DNA from: Hyphomicrobiales bacterium
GTDB taxonomy: Bacteria; Pseudomonadota; Alphaproteobacteria; Rhizobiales; Rhizobiaceae
NCBI GenBank assembly: GCA_900473185.1
Contig: UCKU01000013.1
Span: forward strand, 474,396-538,395
Reading direction: 5' to 3'
DNA length: 64,000 nucleotides
Part shown: in pieces, positions 1 through 7,811 of the stretch
How the letters are laid out: each line of letters starts with the position of its first letter
How positions within the stretch are numbered: the stretch's first letter is position 1
Notes under the pieces: model-generated
The model's input: only the letters and a program-made list of their open reading frames with translations
Database searches by the model: none
Told to the model about the DNA's origin: nothing
Translations under genes and position numbers: made by a program

Positions 1-3000
1 GTCGATACGTCAGGCGAAAATGGCCCGACGCAATATGAGACCGACCGCATGCGCTTCCTCGGCCGGGGCCGCACCCTGACCGAAGCTGCTGCCTTCGATG
101 CGGATGCCAAGCTGACGGGCACGGACGGCTTCACCATGGATGCCTGCGTGTCGCTGCGCCGTACGCTTCGCGTGCCGGCCGGCGAAAAGGTCAGCGTGAC
201 TTTCTGGACCATTGCGGCCGCCGAACGGGCCGAACTCGAAGCGGCGCTGGAGCACTATCGCCAGCCGGAAAGCTTTGCCCAGGGTCTCGTTCAGGCCTGG
301 ACGAGGACGCAGAGCCAGTTGCGTCAGATCGGCGTAAACTCGAAGGAGGCAGCCGCCTATCAGCGGTTCGCGCGCTACATCATCTATCCCGACATGGCGC
401 TGCGCGCCGATAGCAAGGTGGTTCGCGAGGGTCTTAAGTCCCAGTCCGTTCTCTGGGGTGCAACGCTATCAGGCGATGCGCCGCTGATGACGCTGCGCAT
501 CACCGACGAGCTCGGCACCGATCTTGTCAAGGAACTGCTGCGGGCTCAGGGTCTCCTGCAATCGCGCGGCGTCGAGGTCGATCTCGTGATCTTCAACGAG
601 CGTGCTGGTGAGGCGGCTGCGGAAATGCAGCGCACGATCGACCAGCTCTGCGATGCGGCGCGCCATGCAAGCGAAATTGCCGGGATCCAGCGCAACATCT
701 ATGTATTGCGCAAGGACCTGACGACACCGGAAGCATATGGCGCCATCATCGCTGCCTCGCGCGTTGTTCTGCGTGGCCGCGACGGCAGTCTCATCGACCA
801 GCTGCAGAAGGCTCGTTCCGTTGCCGGATCACCGGCGCTGCTCGGCCAATGGGGCGATTCCACCCTGGTGCCGAGGATGGTCCGCGGTACTGCTGAGCCG
901 GTACAGGCCGATGGCGGCGATCTCGCCTTCTGGAACGGCTATGGCGGCTTTGCGGCCGATGGCAGCGAATATGTCGTGCGCCTGTCGGGCGGCGAACAAA
1001 CGCCGCAGCCGTGGGTCAACATCATCGCCAATGACAGTTTCGGCTTCCATGTTTCGGCCGAAGGTGCCGCCTTCACCTGGAGCCAGAACTCCCGCGACCA
1101 TCAGTTGACCCCCTGGACCAATGACATGGTCACCAACCGGCCGGGTGAAGCCTTCTACCTGAAGGATCTCGACCGCGGCTCGGTCATCGTGCCCTATGCG
1201 TCTCTGGCGCAGCGCTCAGATACGCGCTTCGAAGCCCGTCATGGCCTCGGCTACTCTGTCTTCTCGACGGTTCAGGACGAGATCGCCCTGGAGTTCACGC
1301 AGACCCTGCATATGCAGAAGTCGATCAAGCTGACGCAGCTGCGCATCCGCAATGATGCGGGCGAGGCACGCAAGCTGCGTCTTTACGGCTATGCCGAATG
1401 GATTCTCGGCAACAACCCGACGAAGAGCAAACCCTTCATCATCTCCAGCTATGACAGCGCGAGTGGCGCGGTCTTCGCGAGCAATCCGTTCAGCGTGAGC
1501 TTCGGGACGCGTGTCGCTGCATTTGCGGCAAGCGAAACGCCGTCCAGCGTTTCCACCAGCCGTCGCGAATTCATCGGCCGGCATGGAACGATCCAGCAGC
1601 CGCGCACCGTCTCGGCGGGCTCGCGTCTCTCCAATGCTTTGGATCTCGATGGCGATCCGGCAGCCGCCATGGCCTTCGATCTGACGATCGGGCCCGGCGA
1701 GGTACGCGACATCTGCTTCTATATGGGCGATGCTGCCTCGCAGGAAGAAGCCGCTGCTCTGATTGGTGAGATCCGCTCCGTCAGCTTCGAAGAGGTTCTC
1801 GGTCAGACCCGTGACTTCTGGAAGAACTTTACCGGCAAGACACGTGTTTCTACGCCGGATCAGCGCCTCGACTTCATGGTCAACAGCTGGCTGCCCTATC
1901 AGACCTACGGCTGCCGCATCATGGCCCGCACCGCCTTCTACCAGTCGAGCGGCGCGTGGAATTTGCGCGACCAGCTGCAGGATTCGCTGGCCTTCCTGTT
2001 GCACTCGCCCGAGATCGCCCGCAAGCAGATCCTCAATACCGGCCGGCGCCAGTTCCCGGAAGGCGACTTCCAGCACTGGTGGCTGGCAGACAGCGGCGCT
2101 GGCGTTCGCACGAACATCTCCGACGATCCGGTCTGGCTCGCCTATGCGGTCGATCAGTATTGCACGGCGACCGGCGACAGCACGATCATGGATGAGATGC
2201 TCCCCTTCGTGGAAGGCGCGCAGCTCAGCCCCGGCCAGTATGACGCCTTCCTGCAGCCGCGTGTTTCCGACACGACCGCATCGCTCTATGAGCATGCCGC
2301 TCTCGGTCTCGATCTCGCGATCAAGCGTACCGGCGTCAACGGCCTGCCGCTGATGATGAGCGGTGACTGGTGCGACAAGATGGACCGCGTCGGCATGGCC
2401 GGCCGCGGCGAAAGCGTGTGGCTCGGCTGGTTCCTGGCCGGTGCGTTGCGTCGCTTCATCGCCTATGCCGAAGCTCGTGGCGACACCCGGCGCGCCAGCC
2501 ACTGGACCGCATATCTGGAAACGCTCAAGAGCGCGATCGAAACGGCTGGCTGGGACGGCGAATATTATCGCCGTGGCTACTATGATAACGGTGCGCCACT
2601 TGGCTCCAGCCAGTCCGAAGAGGACAAGATCGACTCGATCGCTCAGTCCTGGAGCGTCCTGTCGGGCGAGGGCAATCCGGAACGCAGCGAGATGGCGATG
2701 ACGGCCGTCCTCGACAAACTCGTCGATGAAGAGGGCAAGTTCATCCGTCTGCTGACGCCGCCCTTCGTCAAGCCGGTCAACGATCCTGGTGTGATCAAAG
2801 CCTATCCGCCTGGCGTTCGCGAAAACGGCGGCCAGTATACCCATGCTGCCACCTGGGCGGTCCTCGCCCTCGCCCGTATGGGTCGCGCCGAAGACGCTTG
2901 GCGGGCCTTCGAGATGCTGAATCCGATCAATCATTCGCTAGATAAATCGTCTGCGGACGTCTATCGCATCGAGCCTTATGTGATCGCCGGCGACGTCTAT

Positions 3001-3291
3001 GGCGAGGGTGCGCTCAAGGGCCGCGGCGGATGGAGCTGGTACACCGGTTCGGCTGGCTGGCTCTACCGTGTGGCTGTTGAAGGCATCCTCGGCATCCGCT
3101 CGGAAAGTGGCCGTCTGCATGTCAAGCCGGTCCTGCCGGCCGGATGGAACGGCTTCTCCGCCGAACTCGATCTGCCGAGCGGGAAATATCAGGTTTCCGT
3201 CTCGAAGGTGGATGCGGATCGCTGCTCTGTGACGATCAACGGCACGGCGCTCGATGATTTGAGCGAGGGATATCTGCTGGCGGCCAAATGA
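1..3291 (+). CDS. ndvB: Cyclic beta-1,2-glucan synthase, C-terminal part (gene begins before the window)
   Basis: The reading frame is open from the first base, so this is the 3' end of a larger gene; about 1096 residues are visible. The visible part matches the second half of NdvB/ChvB, the inner-membrane enzyme of nearly 2900 residues that builds periplasmic cyclic beta-1,2-glucans. The C-terminal half is a GH94-like phosphorylase domain, the part thought to control ring size. It contains the segment SGDWCDKMDRVG with the acidic residues expected in a GH94 active site, then GGQYTHAATWAVLALARMG and RGGWSWYTGSAGWLYRV, which are typical of this fold. The end, at a TGA, looks natural. The N-terminal membrane and GT84 domains lie outside the window. 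These glucans serve osmotic adaptation and plant infection in rhizobia. Assignment is confident; an unrelated stand-alone GH94 enzyme is less likely because of the open 5' end. Confidence 0.93.
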   Translation, partial: VDTSGENGPTQYETDRMRFLGRGRTLTEAAAFDADAKLTGTDGFTMDACVSLRRTLRVPAGEKVSVTFWTIAAAERAELEAALEHYRQPESFAQGLVQAWTRTQSQLRQIGVNSKEAAAYQRFARYIIYPDMALRADSKVVREGLKSQSVLWGATLSGDAPLMTLRITDELGTDLVKELLRAQGLLQSRGVEVDLVIFNERAGEAAAEMQRTIDQLCDAARHASEIAGIQRNIYVLRKDLTTPEAYGAIIAASRVVLRGRDGSLIDQLQKARSVAGSPALLGQWGDSTLVPRMVRGTAEPVQADGGDLAFWNGYGGFAADGSEYVVRLSGGEQTPQPWVNIIANDSFGFHVSAEGAAFTWSQNSRDHQLTPWTNDMVTNRPGEAFYLKDLDRGSVIVPYASLAQRSDTRFEARHGLGYSVFSTVQDEIALEFTQTLHMQKSIKLTQLRIRNDAGEARKLRLYGYAEWILGNNPTKSKPFIISSYDSASGAVFASNPFSVSFGTRVAAFAASETPSSVSTSRREFIGRHGTIQQPRTVSAGSRLSNALDLDGDPAAAMAFDLTIGPGEVRDICFYMGDAASQEEAAALIGEIRSVSFEEVLGQTRDFWKNFTGKTRVSTPDQRLDFMVNSWLPYQTYGCRIMARTAFYQSSGAWNLRDQLQDSLAFLLHSPEIARKQILNTGRRQFPEGDFQHWWLADSGAGVRTNISDDPVWLAYAVDQYCTATGDSTIMDEMLPFVEGAQLSPGQYDAFLQPRVSDTTASLYEHAALGLDLAIKRTGVNGLPLMMSGDWCDKMDRVGMAGRGESVWLGWFLAGALRRFIAYAEARGDTRRASHWTAYLETLKSAIETAGWDGEYYRRGYYDNGAPLGSSQSEEDKIDSIAQSWSVLSGEGNPERSEMAMTAVLDKLVDEEGKFIRLLTPPFVKPVNDPGVIKAYPPGVRENGGQYTHAATWAVLALARMGRAEDAWRAFEMLNPINHSLDKSSADVYRIEPYVIAGDVYGEGALKGRGGWSWYTGSAGWLYRVAVEGILGIRSESGRLHVKPVLPAGWNGFSAELDLPSGKYQVSVSKVDADRCSVTINGTALDDLSEGYLLAAK

Positions 3292-3299
3292 GACTCACT

Positions 3300-3333
3300 G
3301 CCGGGGCAGATTGACTGGTGTCACTGCCCCGGC
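3300..3333. terminator. Hairpin between ndvB and the converging cyclase gene
   Basis: A perfect 10-bp inverted repeat, GCCGGGGCAG / CTGCCCCGGC, with a 14-base loop lies 9 bases after the ndvB stop. No T-run follows, so it is a possible bidirectional terminator or 3' stabiliser rather than a classical intrinsic terminator. Confidence 0.55.
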
Positions 3334-3354
3334 GATCGCCGTGACCTGCGTCGT

Positions 3355-4413
3355 TCAAGCTGTTGGCAAAGTGAAGACAGCGCAGGGATCGGCGATGCCG
3401 CGCAACCGATACTCACCCAGAGGGACCAGTTGCGTCGCAACCTCCGCAGCGAGCGCGCCTGATATCAGCACACGATGACCAAGGGACTTGCAGAGCCCTT
3501 CCAGCCGGCTGACTAGATTGACTGCGGGGCCGATGGCGGTGAAGTCCAGCCGGTCGGCCGCACCGATATTGCCCCAGAGCATTTCGCCGAAATGCAGCGC
3601 CATGCCGAAGGGTAGCGGCGGTAGGCCTTGTGCTTGCCGCGCGGTGTCGAGATGGGCCATGCCGGCACGGGCGGCCGCGACGGCGCGTAGCGACGCTTCG
3701 CAAGCCTCACCGGGCGTTCCGGTAACGGGAAAGATCGCCAGAACACCGTCACCAATGAACTTCAGCACCTCACCCCCGAAAGCATGTACTGCGCCTGCAA
3801 CACGATCGAACCAGGCGTCGAGAGTGCTGATCATGAGAGAGGGCTCGGTTGCTTCGGAGAGGGCCGTGAAATCGCGCAGGTCAGCACAGAGCAAAGCGGC
3901 GCGAATGGTTTCACCGCTGCTACGGCCGAGCGCTCCGGCCTGCACCTGCGCGGCGCTGCGTTTACCGAGATAGGCCTCTAGAAGCGTTGTCAGTGCCGTT
4001 CGTGCGGTCAGAGCCGCCAAGGGTGCCACTGCAAAGCGTGCGGCCTGGTGCAGCCGGTTCGCCTCGTCCGGATCGAACGAGCGGGATCCGGCCCAGCCCA
4101 ATATCGGACTGTCGGAGCCTCGGCCGGTTTTTTCTTCGTATACTGGCCCAAGCGCGGTAAGCCAGTCGCCCGCAGCCTTGTTGAGCGAGCTGCCGGCAAA
4201 GTCGAGCGCCTCAATGACGGCGCCAGTCTCCGCCCGCCACAACCAGGTGCGGCGCGCAATGATCGGATGTGGAACGGCAAGCGTAAGGGCTCCGCCGGCG
4301 AGCGGCAAACCGTCGGCAAGCAACTGGCGGCCAAGCTCGGCTATGAAGTGTTCGGGGCCGGACGAGGCGCCGGCCTCATCGATCAGCCAGGCGAGGTGGG
4401 CGGGCAAATCCAT
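3355..4413 (-). CDS. Class III adenylate/guanylate cyclase
   Basis: 352 residues with a C-terminal class III nucleotidyl cyclase catalytic domain from about residue 165 to 345. The metal-binding motif ALLCADLRDFT, the second aspartate motif FIGDGVLAIF and the nucleotide-binding motif LDFTAIGPAVNLVSRLEG are all present. The lysine in EVLKFIGDG and the aspartate in LDFTAIG are the residues that normally select ATP over GTP, so cAMP is the likely product. The N-terminal 160 residues form a conserved soluble region with no evident membrane segment; it may be sensory. The same two-part design recurs in the cyclase at 41455-42630. The gene is convergent with ndvB and has no partner in an operon. 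Rhizobial genomes carry many such cyclases of unknown signal. Confidence 0.88.
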   Translation of the reverse strand: MDLPAHLAWLIDEAGASSGPEHFIAELGRQLLADGLPLAGGALTLAVPHPIIARRTWLWRAETGAVIEALDFAGSSLNKAAGDWLTALGPVYEEKTGRGSDSPILGWAGSRSFDPDEANRLHQAARFAVAPLAALTARTALTTLLEAYLGKRSAAQVQAGALGRSSGETIRAALLCADLRDFTALSEATEPSLMISTLDAWFDRVAGAVHAFGGEVLKFIGDGVLAIFPVTGTPGEACEASLRAVAAARAGMAHLDTARQAQGLPPLPFGMALHFGEMLWGNIGAADRLDFTAIGPAVNLVSRLEGLCKSLGHRVLISGALAAEVATQLVPLGEYRLRGIADPCAVFTLPTA

Positions 4414-4501
4414 GCCTCGATCATGCCATAGCGGTCACCTGATGTCAGCCAAACGTCGCTTTCCTCGGGAATTCAGCTTCTCTTTCAAACGAGAAGCTTG
4501 G

Positions 4502-4948
4502 TCATTTCCTGCCATGGAAGGGATCGGGTCCTGGGTCGCGTCCGGCCGCCACGGTGCTCAGCCGGCCAAGGTAGTGAGCCCAGCCCTCGGCATGGCCGGC
4601 GCATTGCTCGGCATTGGGCAAGCCGGTATGCGTCAGACGCAGGAGCGTTCCATCGGGCTGTTCGATCAGATCGATCTCGACCAGGCTCGAGCCCGGCGGC
4701 ACGACCTCGCTGCCATCCCAGCCGAAGCTATAGGCCAGGCGATGGACCGGCACCACTTCGCGGAAAGAGCCGCGAGCGAAACGTGCCCCGGTCACGTTGA
4801 CGAGATAGAGCCCTCCGGGCTGCGGCTCGATCTCTGCTTCCGTCCCCATCCAGCGGAGGATCTTTTCCGGATCCGTCAGCAGGGCGAACACGGCCGCAGG
4901 CGGCGCTGAAAGATGCGTTTCGCGGCGAACGACGAGGGCCTCTTGCAT
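4502..4948 (-). CDS. SRPBCC/AHSA1-domain protein
   Basis: 148 residues covering one START-like helix-grip (AHSA1) domain. Diagnostic features are the opening HLSAPPAAVFALLTDPEKILRWMG, the central GGLYLVNVTG and the late LVEIDLIEQPDGTLLRLTHTGLPN, followed by EGWAHYLGRL. The ATG at 4948 is chosen because a GGGAG ribosome site lies 7 bases upstream and the family begins here; an upstream in-frame start at 4987 adds only a poor-looking extension. Members bind hydrophobic ligands or act in stress responses, and many are encoded next to ArsR regulators, but none is present here. The ligand is unknown. Confidence 0.8.
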   Translation of the reverse strand: MQEALVVRRETHLSAPPAAVFALLTDPEKILRWMGTEAEIEPQPGGLYLVNVTGARFARGSFREVVPVHRLAYSFGWDGSEVVPPGSSLVEIDLIEQPDGTLLRLTHTGLPNAEQCAGHAEGWAHYLGRLSTVAAGRDPGPDPFHGRK

Positions 4949-5136
4949 CGCTTTCTCCCAAGTTTGGTCCGCGCCGACCGAGGGCACGACGCGGTATACT
5001 GAACTAGAGGGAAGATCACTCGCAGCAAGGGTGTCATGCGTTGCCAGCGCTTGAATTGCGGAAGGCGTTCAATCTGCGAATTCACGTTGAGGAGGCGACA
5101 GAGCTCATATATGCCTGCCGCCTTCCGCCGGCGCTA

Positions 5137-5505
5137 CTACGGATTTGCCTTCAGGAAGGCGATGAGGTCGTCGATTTCGAAGCTCCAGAGTCCCCAGAAG
5201 CGCATCTTTGTGCCGGGGATTTTTCTGCTCGGGCTTGTCAGAAATTCCGCAAGTTCATGCTCGTTCCACACAAGCCCGTCTTCGCCGGCTTTCTTCAAGG
5301 CGGGTGAGTAGGCGTAATCATCGATGACAGCTGCCCGCCGTCCCACGACACCCTTCAGAGAGGGGCCGAATGTACTTCTGGTGTCATCGATGATGTGACA
5401 CGAAGAACAGGCCCGGAAGATTCTCGCGCCACGATCCGCATCAGCGGCGAAACCGTTGCCCGCAACCGAAGCTGCCGTGATCGCCCATGCGATTGTTCTC
5501 AACAT
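5137..5505 (-). CDS. Small soluble c-type cytochrome
   Basis: 122 residues with a cleavable signal peptide (about residues 1-20, ending GNGFA) that would direct it to the periplasm. The haem attachment motif CSSCH is at residues 33-37, and the likely sixth ligand is Met101 in IPGTKMRFWG. The remaining pattern, TFGPSLKGVVGR near residue 46 and the C-terminal helix FEIDDLIAFLKANP, fits mitochondrial-type class I cytochrome c. It would carry electrons between periplasmic redox enzymes; no dehydrogenase or oxidase gene is adjacent, so the partner is unknown. It follows the DUF4334 gene by only 4 bases on the same strand, suggesting co-transcription. Confidence 0.85.
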   Translation of the reverse strand: MLRTIAWAITAASVAGNGFAADADRGARIFRACSSCHIIDDTRSTFGPSLKGVVGRRAAVIDDYAYSPALKKAGEDGLVWNEHELAEFLTSPSRKIPGTKMRFWGLWSFEIDDLIAFLKANP

Positions 5506-5509
5506 CGTT

Positions 5510-6004
5510 CTAGGCCTGGGCGTCGATCTTCGTGAGTTTAAAGAAGAACCGCCTTCCGTCGTCGCGCACGCACATCATCCCAGCCAGCGTATTTTCATCC
5601 ACCCGCCTAAAGTGGTCGACGATCGGCTGCTCGTTGTAGACCATTGCAGCACTTGCGATGTGCTCGAATGTCCGAACCTCCAGTGCGGCTGTCGTGCTTC
5701 GTGCGCGGAACGCCTTCTGAAGATACGAAAACGTGGTCCGGGCGAAGGCGGTCCGTCCGAATGGCGCCAGCTTGATCGCGAACCCGATAGGGACGAAGCG
5801 TGGATCGATGGCCAAGAGCCGTGCCGGATGCCACTGAAAGAGCAGGGCGTCGGCCCGCATGTCAGGATGAAAGCGCTTGCCAAACCATCGCAGGTTTTCG
5901 AGGACGCCATCAAGCGGATGTCCCGATGGAACGCCGGCGCCTCGCCATAATCCGACCATCTCAACGGGCTTCACGGGCTCCAGCGACTGGAACCAGGTCG
6001 TCAT
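5510..6004 (-). CDS. DUF4334 / GXWXG-domain protein
   Basis: 164 residues from the ATG at 6004. The N-terminal part carries a GXWXG-like motif (MVGLWRGAGVPSGHPLDGVLENLRWFGKRF) and the C-terminal half the DUF4334 signature (AMVYNEQPIVDHFRRVDENTLAGMM). The frame is open to 6124, but the extra residues look unlike the family's N-terminus, and AGAAAG precedes the 6004 start. Function of the family is unknown; a lipocalin-like ligand-binding fold is often proposed. It lies immediately downstream of a truncated GST gene, so the region upstream may have been rearranged. Confidence 0.75.
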   Translation of the reverse strand: MTTWFQSLEPVKPVEMVGLWRGAGVPSGHPLDGVLENLRWFGKRFHPDMRADALLFQWHPARLLAIDPRFVPIGFAIKLAPFGRTAFARTTFSYLQKAFRARSTTAALEVRTFEHIASAAMVYNEQPIVDHFRRVDENTLAGMMCVRDDGRRFFFKLTKIDAQA

Positions 6005-6120
6005 ATCTTTCTGTACGTCCGATTGCACGGGCTCACCTTCTCCCACGATCACATCAGCAACGAAGTAGCGATTGCCAGCGAAGATTCCGAGACCCAATTG
6101 GATATCTCTGTGCGGAACCT

Positions 6121-6321
6121 TCAAAGTCGATGCTGGATATCTGCTCTTACCTGCCGTCGGCCGATATCGCCACTAACGCCGAAACAGCGAGCATGCGGTA
6201 TTGAGGCAAATCCCGTTCCCCAATCCTCCTGCACGTAATCGATGCCGATCTCTTCGCGGGTCCAGAGCACCTTGCGAACATTGATGGATGATTGCCCGCC
6301 AAGAGTTCCAAGGACACTCAT
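6121..6321 (-). pseudogene. Truncated glutathione S-transferase (N-terminal fragment)
   Basis: The first about 36 residues match the start of the thioredoxin-fold domain of bacterial GSTs: SSINVRKVLWTREEIGIDY followed by VQEDWGTGFAS. The start has a proper TAGGAG ribosome site, so the gene beginning is intact. After GFAS the expected continuation (a stretch ending in a cis-proline and an E-S-N glutathione-binding motif) is missing, and an unrelated tail runs to a stop at 66 residues; a normal GST has about 200. This is best read as the remnant left after a deletion that brought the DUF4334 gene close by. Confidence 0.65.
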
Positions 6322-6426
6322 GATCCACTCCTAGCCAGTCGGCCTTGGGTATCGAACGAGACGTCACCTTGCACCACCAAACATATCCGGCGACAATAAA
6401 GCTTGTTATTGTGCTTGCTCGGCGAT

Positions 6427-6843
6427 CTAGCGCAGTAATTTCAGGGAACCGGTCAGCGACCTCACCCATTTCGCTGGTCCTGCAAGGCCCAGCCCATCGA
6501 TCTTTTCTTCGCTCAAGTCCCTGTCCGGGAAACTGCGCTGATAATCAGTATAATCGTGCAGTGACCGCGCAAAAGCGGGAAACGGTACGATGGCATGTTC
6601 CTCCGGCTGATTCAGCGCCTTCAGCATGATCTGGCGGATCGTCTGTTCGTCGGCCTGCAGAATCGGCACAGGTCGGTTGGAGATGATATCGGTGGTCCTT
6701 CCGGCATGGTCGCTGAGCCTTTCAGCGCCGAGAAGTGGCATCTTGGCGCCCATGCCTATGCCGATGGCGCTGACGGTATTTGCAATAAGGGCTGAGGGGA
6801 GTTTGGGATCGACGACAATGGCAGTGCGGATATCTGAGAGCAT
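6427..6843 (-). CDS. DUF2000 family protein
   Basis: 138 residues matching the DUF2000 family along the full length, with the typical opening TAIVVDPKLPSALIANTVSAIGIGMGA, then ISNRPVPILQADEQTIRQIM and VPFPAFARSLHDYTDY. Family function is unknown; the fold resembles peptidyl-tRNA hydrolase 2. It is transcribed away from an Lrp/AsnC regulator with 123 bases between the starts, an arrangement that suggests the regulator controls it. Confidence 0.75.
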   Translation of the reverse strand: MLSDIRTAIVVDPKLPSALIANTVSAIGIGMGAKMPLLGAERLSDHAGRTTDIISNRPVPILQADEQTIRQIMLKALNQPEEHAIVPFPAFARSLHDYTDYQRSFPDRDLSEEKIDGLGLAGPAKWVRSLTGSLKLLR

Positions 6844-6966
6844 GGGAAAAACCTGAGATTGCGATGGCCACAGCCTAAGCGATCGCCGCAGAAGGATCTT
6901 ATCTGATATTGCCGTTCAGCATGGGTATTTGGTAGGCTTCACCCAGTTGATGCGATTTTTGGGTAG

Positions 6967-7443
6967 ATGTTACCGATGACGATATTTGAGCCAGTTGAGC
7001 TGAAAATTCTTTCAAGCCTGCAGGCTGAGGGGCGGCTGACAAATCAGGAACTGTCCGAGCGTGTCGGTATGTCGACGTCTCCTTGTTGGCGAAAGGTACG
7101 TCAGCTCGAAGAGACGGGTGTGATCCGGGGTTATCGGGCAGATCTCAACCGGCGTAAACTCGGGCTTGGAGTCCTTGCCTTCATCCGGGTGAAGATCGAT
7201 GGCCATAGCGAGGCGGAGGCGGACGCCTTTGCCGCCGAAGTTGCACGGCTGCGGGAGGTTGTTGCCTGCTACAGCATTGCCGGAGACTCGGATTTTCTGC
7301 TGCAGGTCGTCTCTCCTGATCTCGATTCCTATGCCGATTTCGCGATGTCCGTCGTGCGCCGTCTGCCGCGTATCAAGGAAATGCAGACCACCTTCGTTCT
7401 TAAGGAAATCAAGCCGTTCGAAGGTTTTCCGGTAGGTCTTTAA
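6967..7443 (+). CDS. Lrp/AsnC family transcriptional regulator
   Basis: 158 residues. The N-terminal winged helix-turn-helix covers about residues 10-60 (LKILSSLQAEGRLTNQELSE, then SPCWRKVRQLEETGVI), and the C-terminal RAM/ligand-binding domain follows (GLGVLAFIRVKIDG, AGDSDFLLQVV, VVRRLPRIKEMQTTFVLKEIK). Members form octamers that sense amino acids. An in-frame ATG at 6976 is an alternative start. The divergent DUF2000 gene is the obvious candidate target, together with the regulator's own promoter. Confidence 0.88.
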   Translation: MLPMTIFEPVELKILSSLQAEGRLTNQELSERVGMSTSPCWRKVRQLEETGVIRGYRADLNRRKLGLGVLAFIRVKIDGHSEAEADAFAAEVARLREVVACYSIAGDSDFLLQVVSPDLDSYADFAMSVVRRLPRIKEMQTTFVLKEIKPFEGFPVGL

Positions 7444-7811
7444 GAGGCCGATCTGAAGCGATAATCGGTGAAATGGCCGCCCAGCAGATGCTGGACGGCT
7501 GATCGTGCTGAAAAGTAGGCCGTCATGGCTTCAACATAGGCTGGATCAAATAGTCACGCTTTAACGAATTCAGTCTGGCGGACGGCGCTTGCGCCAGGCT
7601 TTTCGCGCCGCACAATAAGTATGACAATTCAGTTTTCCCGGTAAAGCCACGGCTGGCGAGCAATCTGTCGGCATCTGCATCGACGCGATCAGGTTCAGAT
7701 GCTGGAGCCGAAATTTTAGTTTCCACCCGATTGACCGGATCGGAAATCTTGCGTTAGCTTGATTAAATCAATTTGATTGAATCTAAAAAATAACAAGCAA
7801 GGGAACGTAAA
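7444..7811 (+). promoter_or_regulatory. Upstream region of the chito-oligosaccharide importer operon
   Basis: 368 bases with no convincing gene. Near the downstream end are two overlapping perfect palindromes: TTGATTAAATCAA at 7759-7771 and AATCAATTTGATT at 7766-7778, sharing the half-site TTGATT/AATCAA three times at regular spacing. They lie 34-53 bases before the ATG of the binding-protein gene, where an operator would overlap the promoter. The ribosome site AAGGGA is at 7799-7804. The cognate regulator is not proven; the ROK repressor at 20372-21574 is a candidate. Confidence 0.5.

Noticed and set aside
1216..2934. 572-codon open frame opposite ndvB
   Set aside because: Long antisense frames are common in GC-rich genes; composition is arginine/alanine-rich and unlike any family, whereas the ndvB frame has clear motifs.
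7523..7726. Open frame of 67 codons on the minus strand upstream of the importer operon
   Set aside because: No ribosome site, low-complexity composition and overlap with the operator region; it looks like chance.
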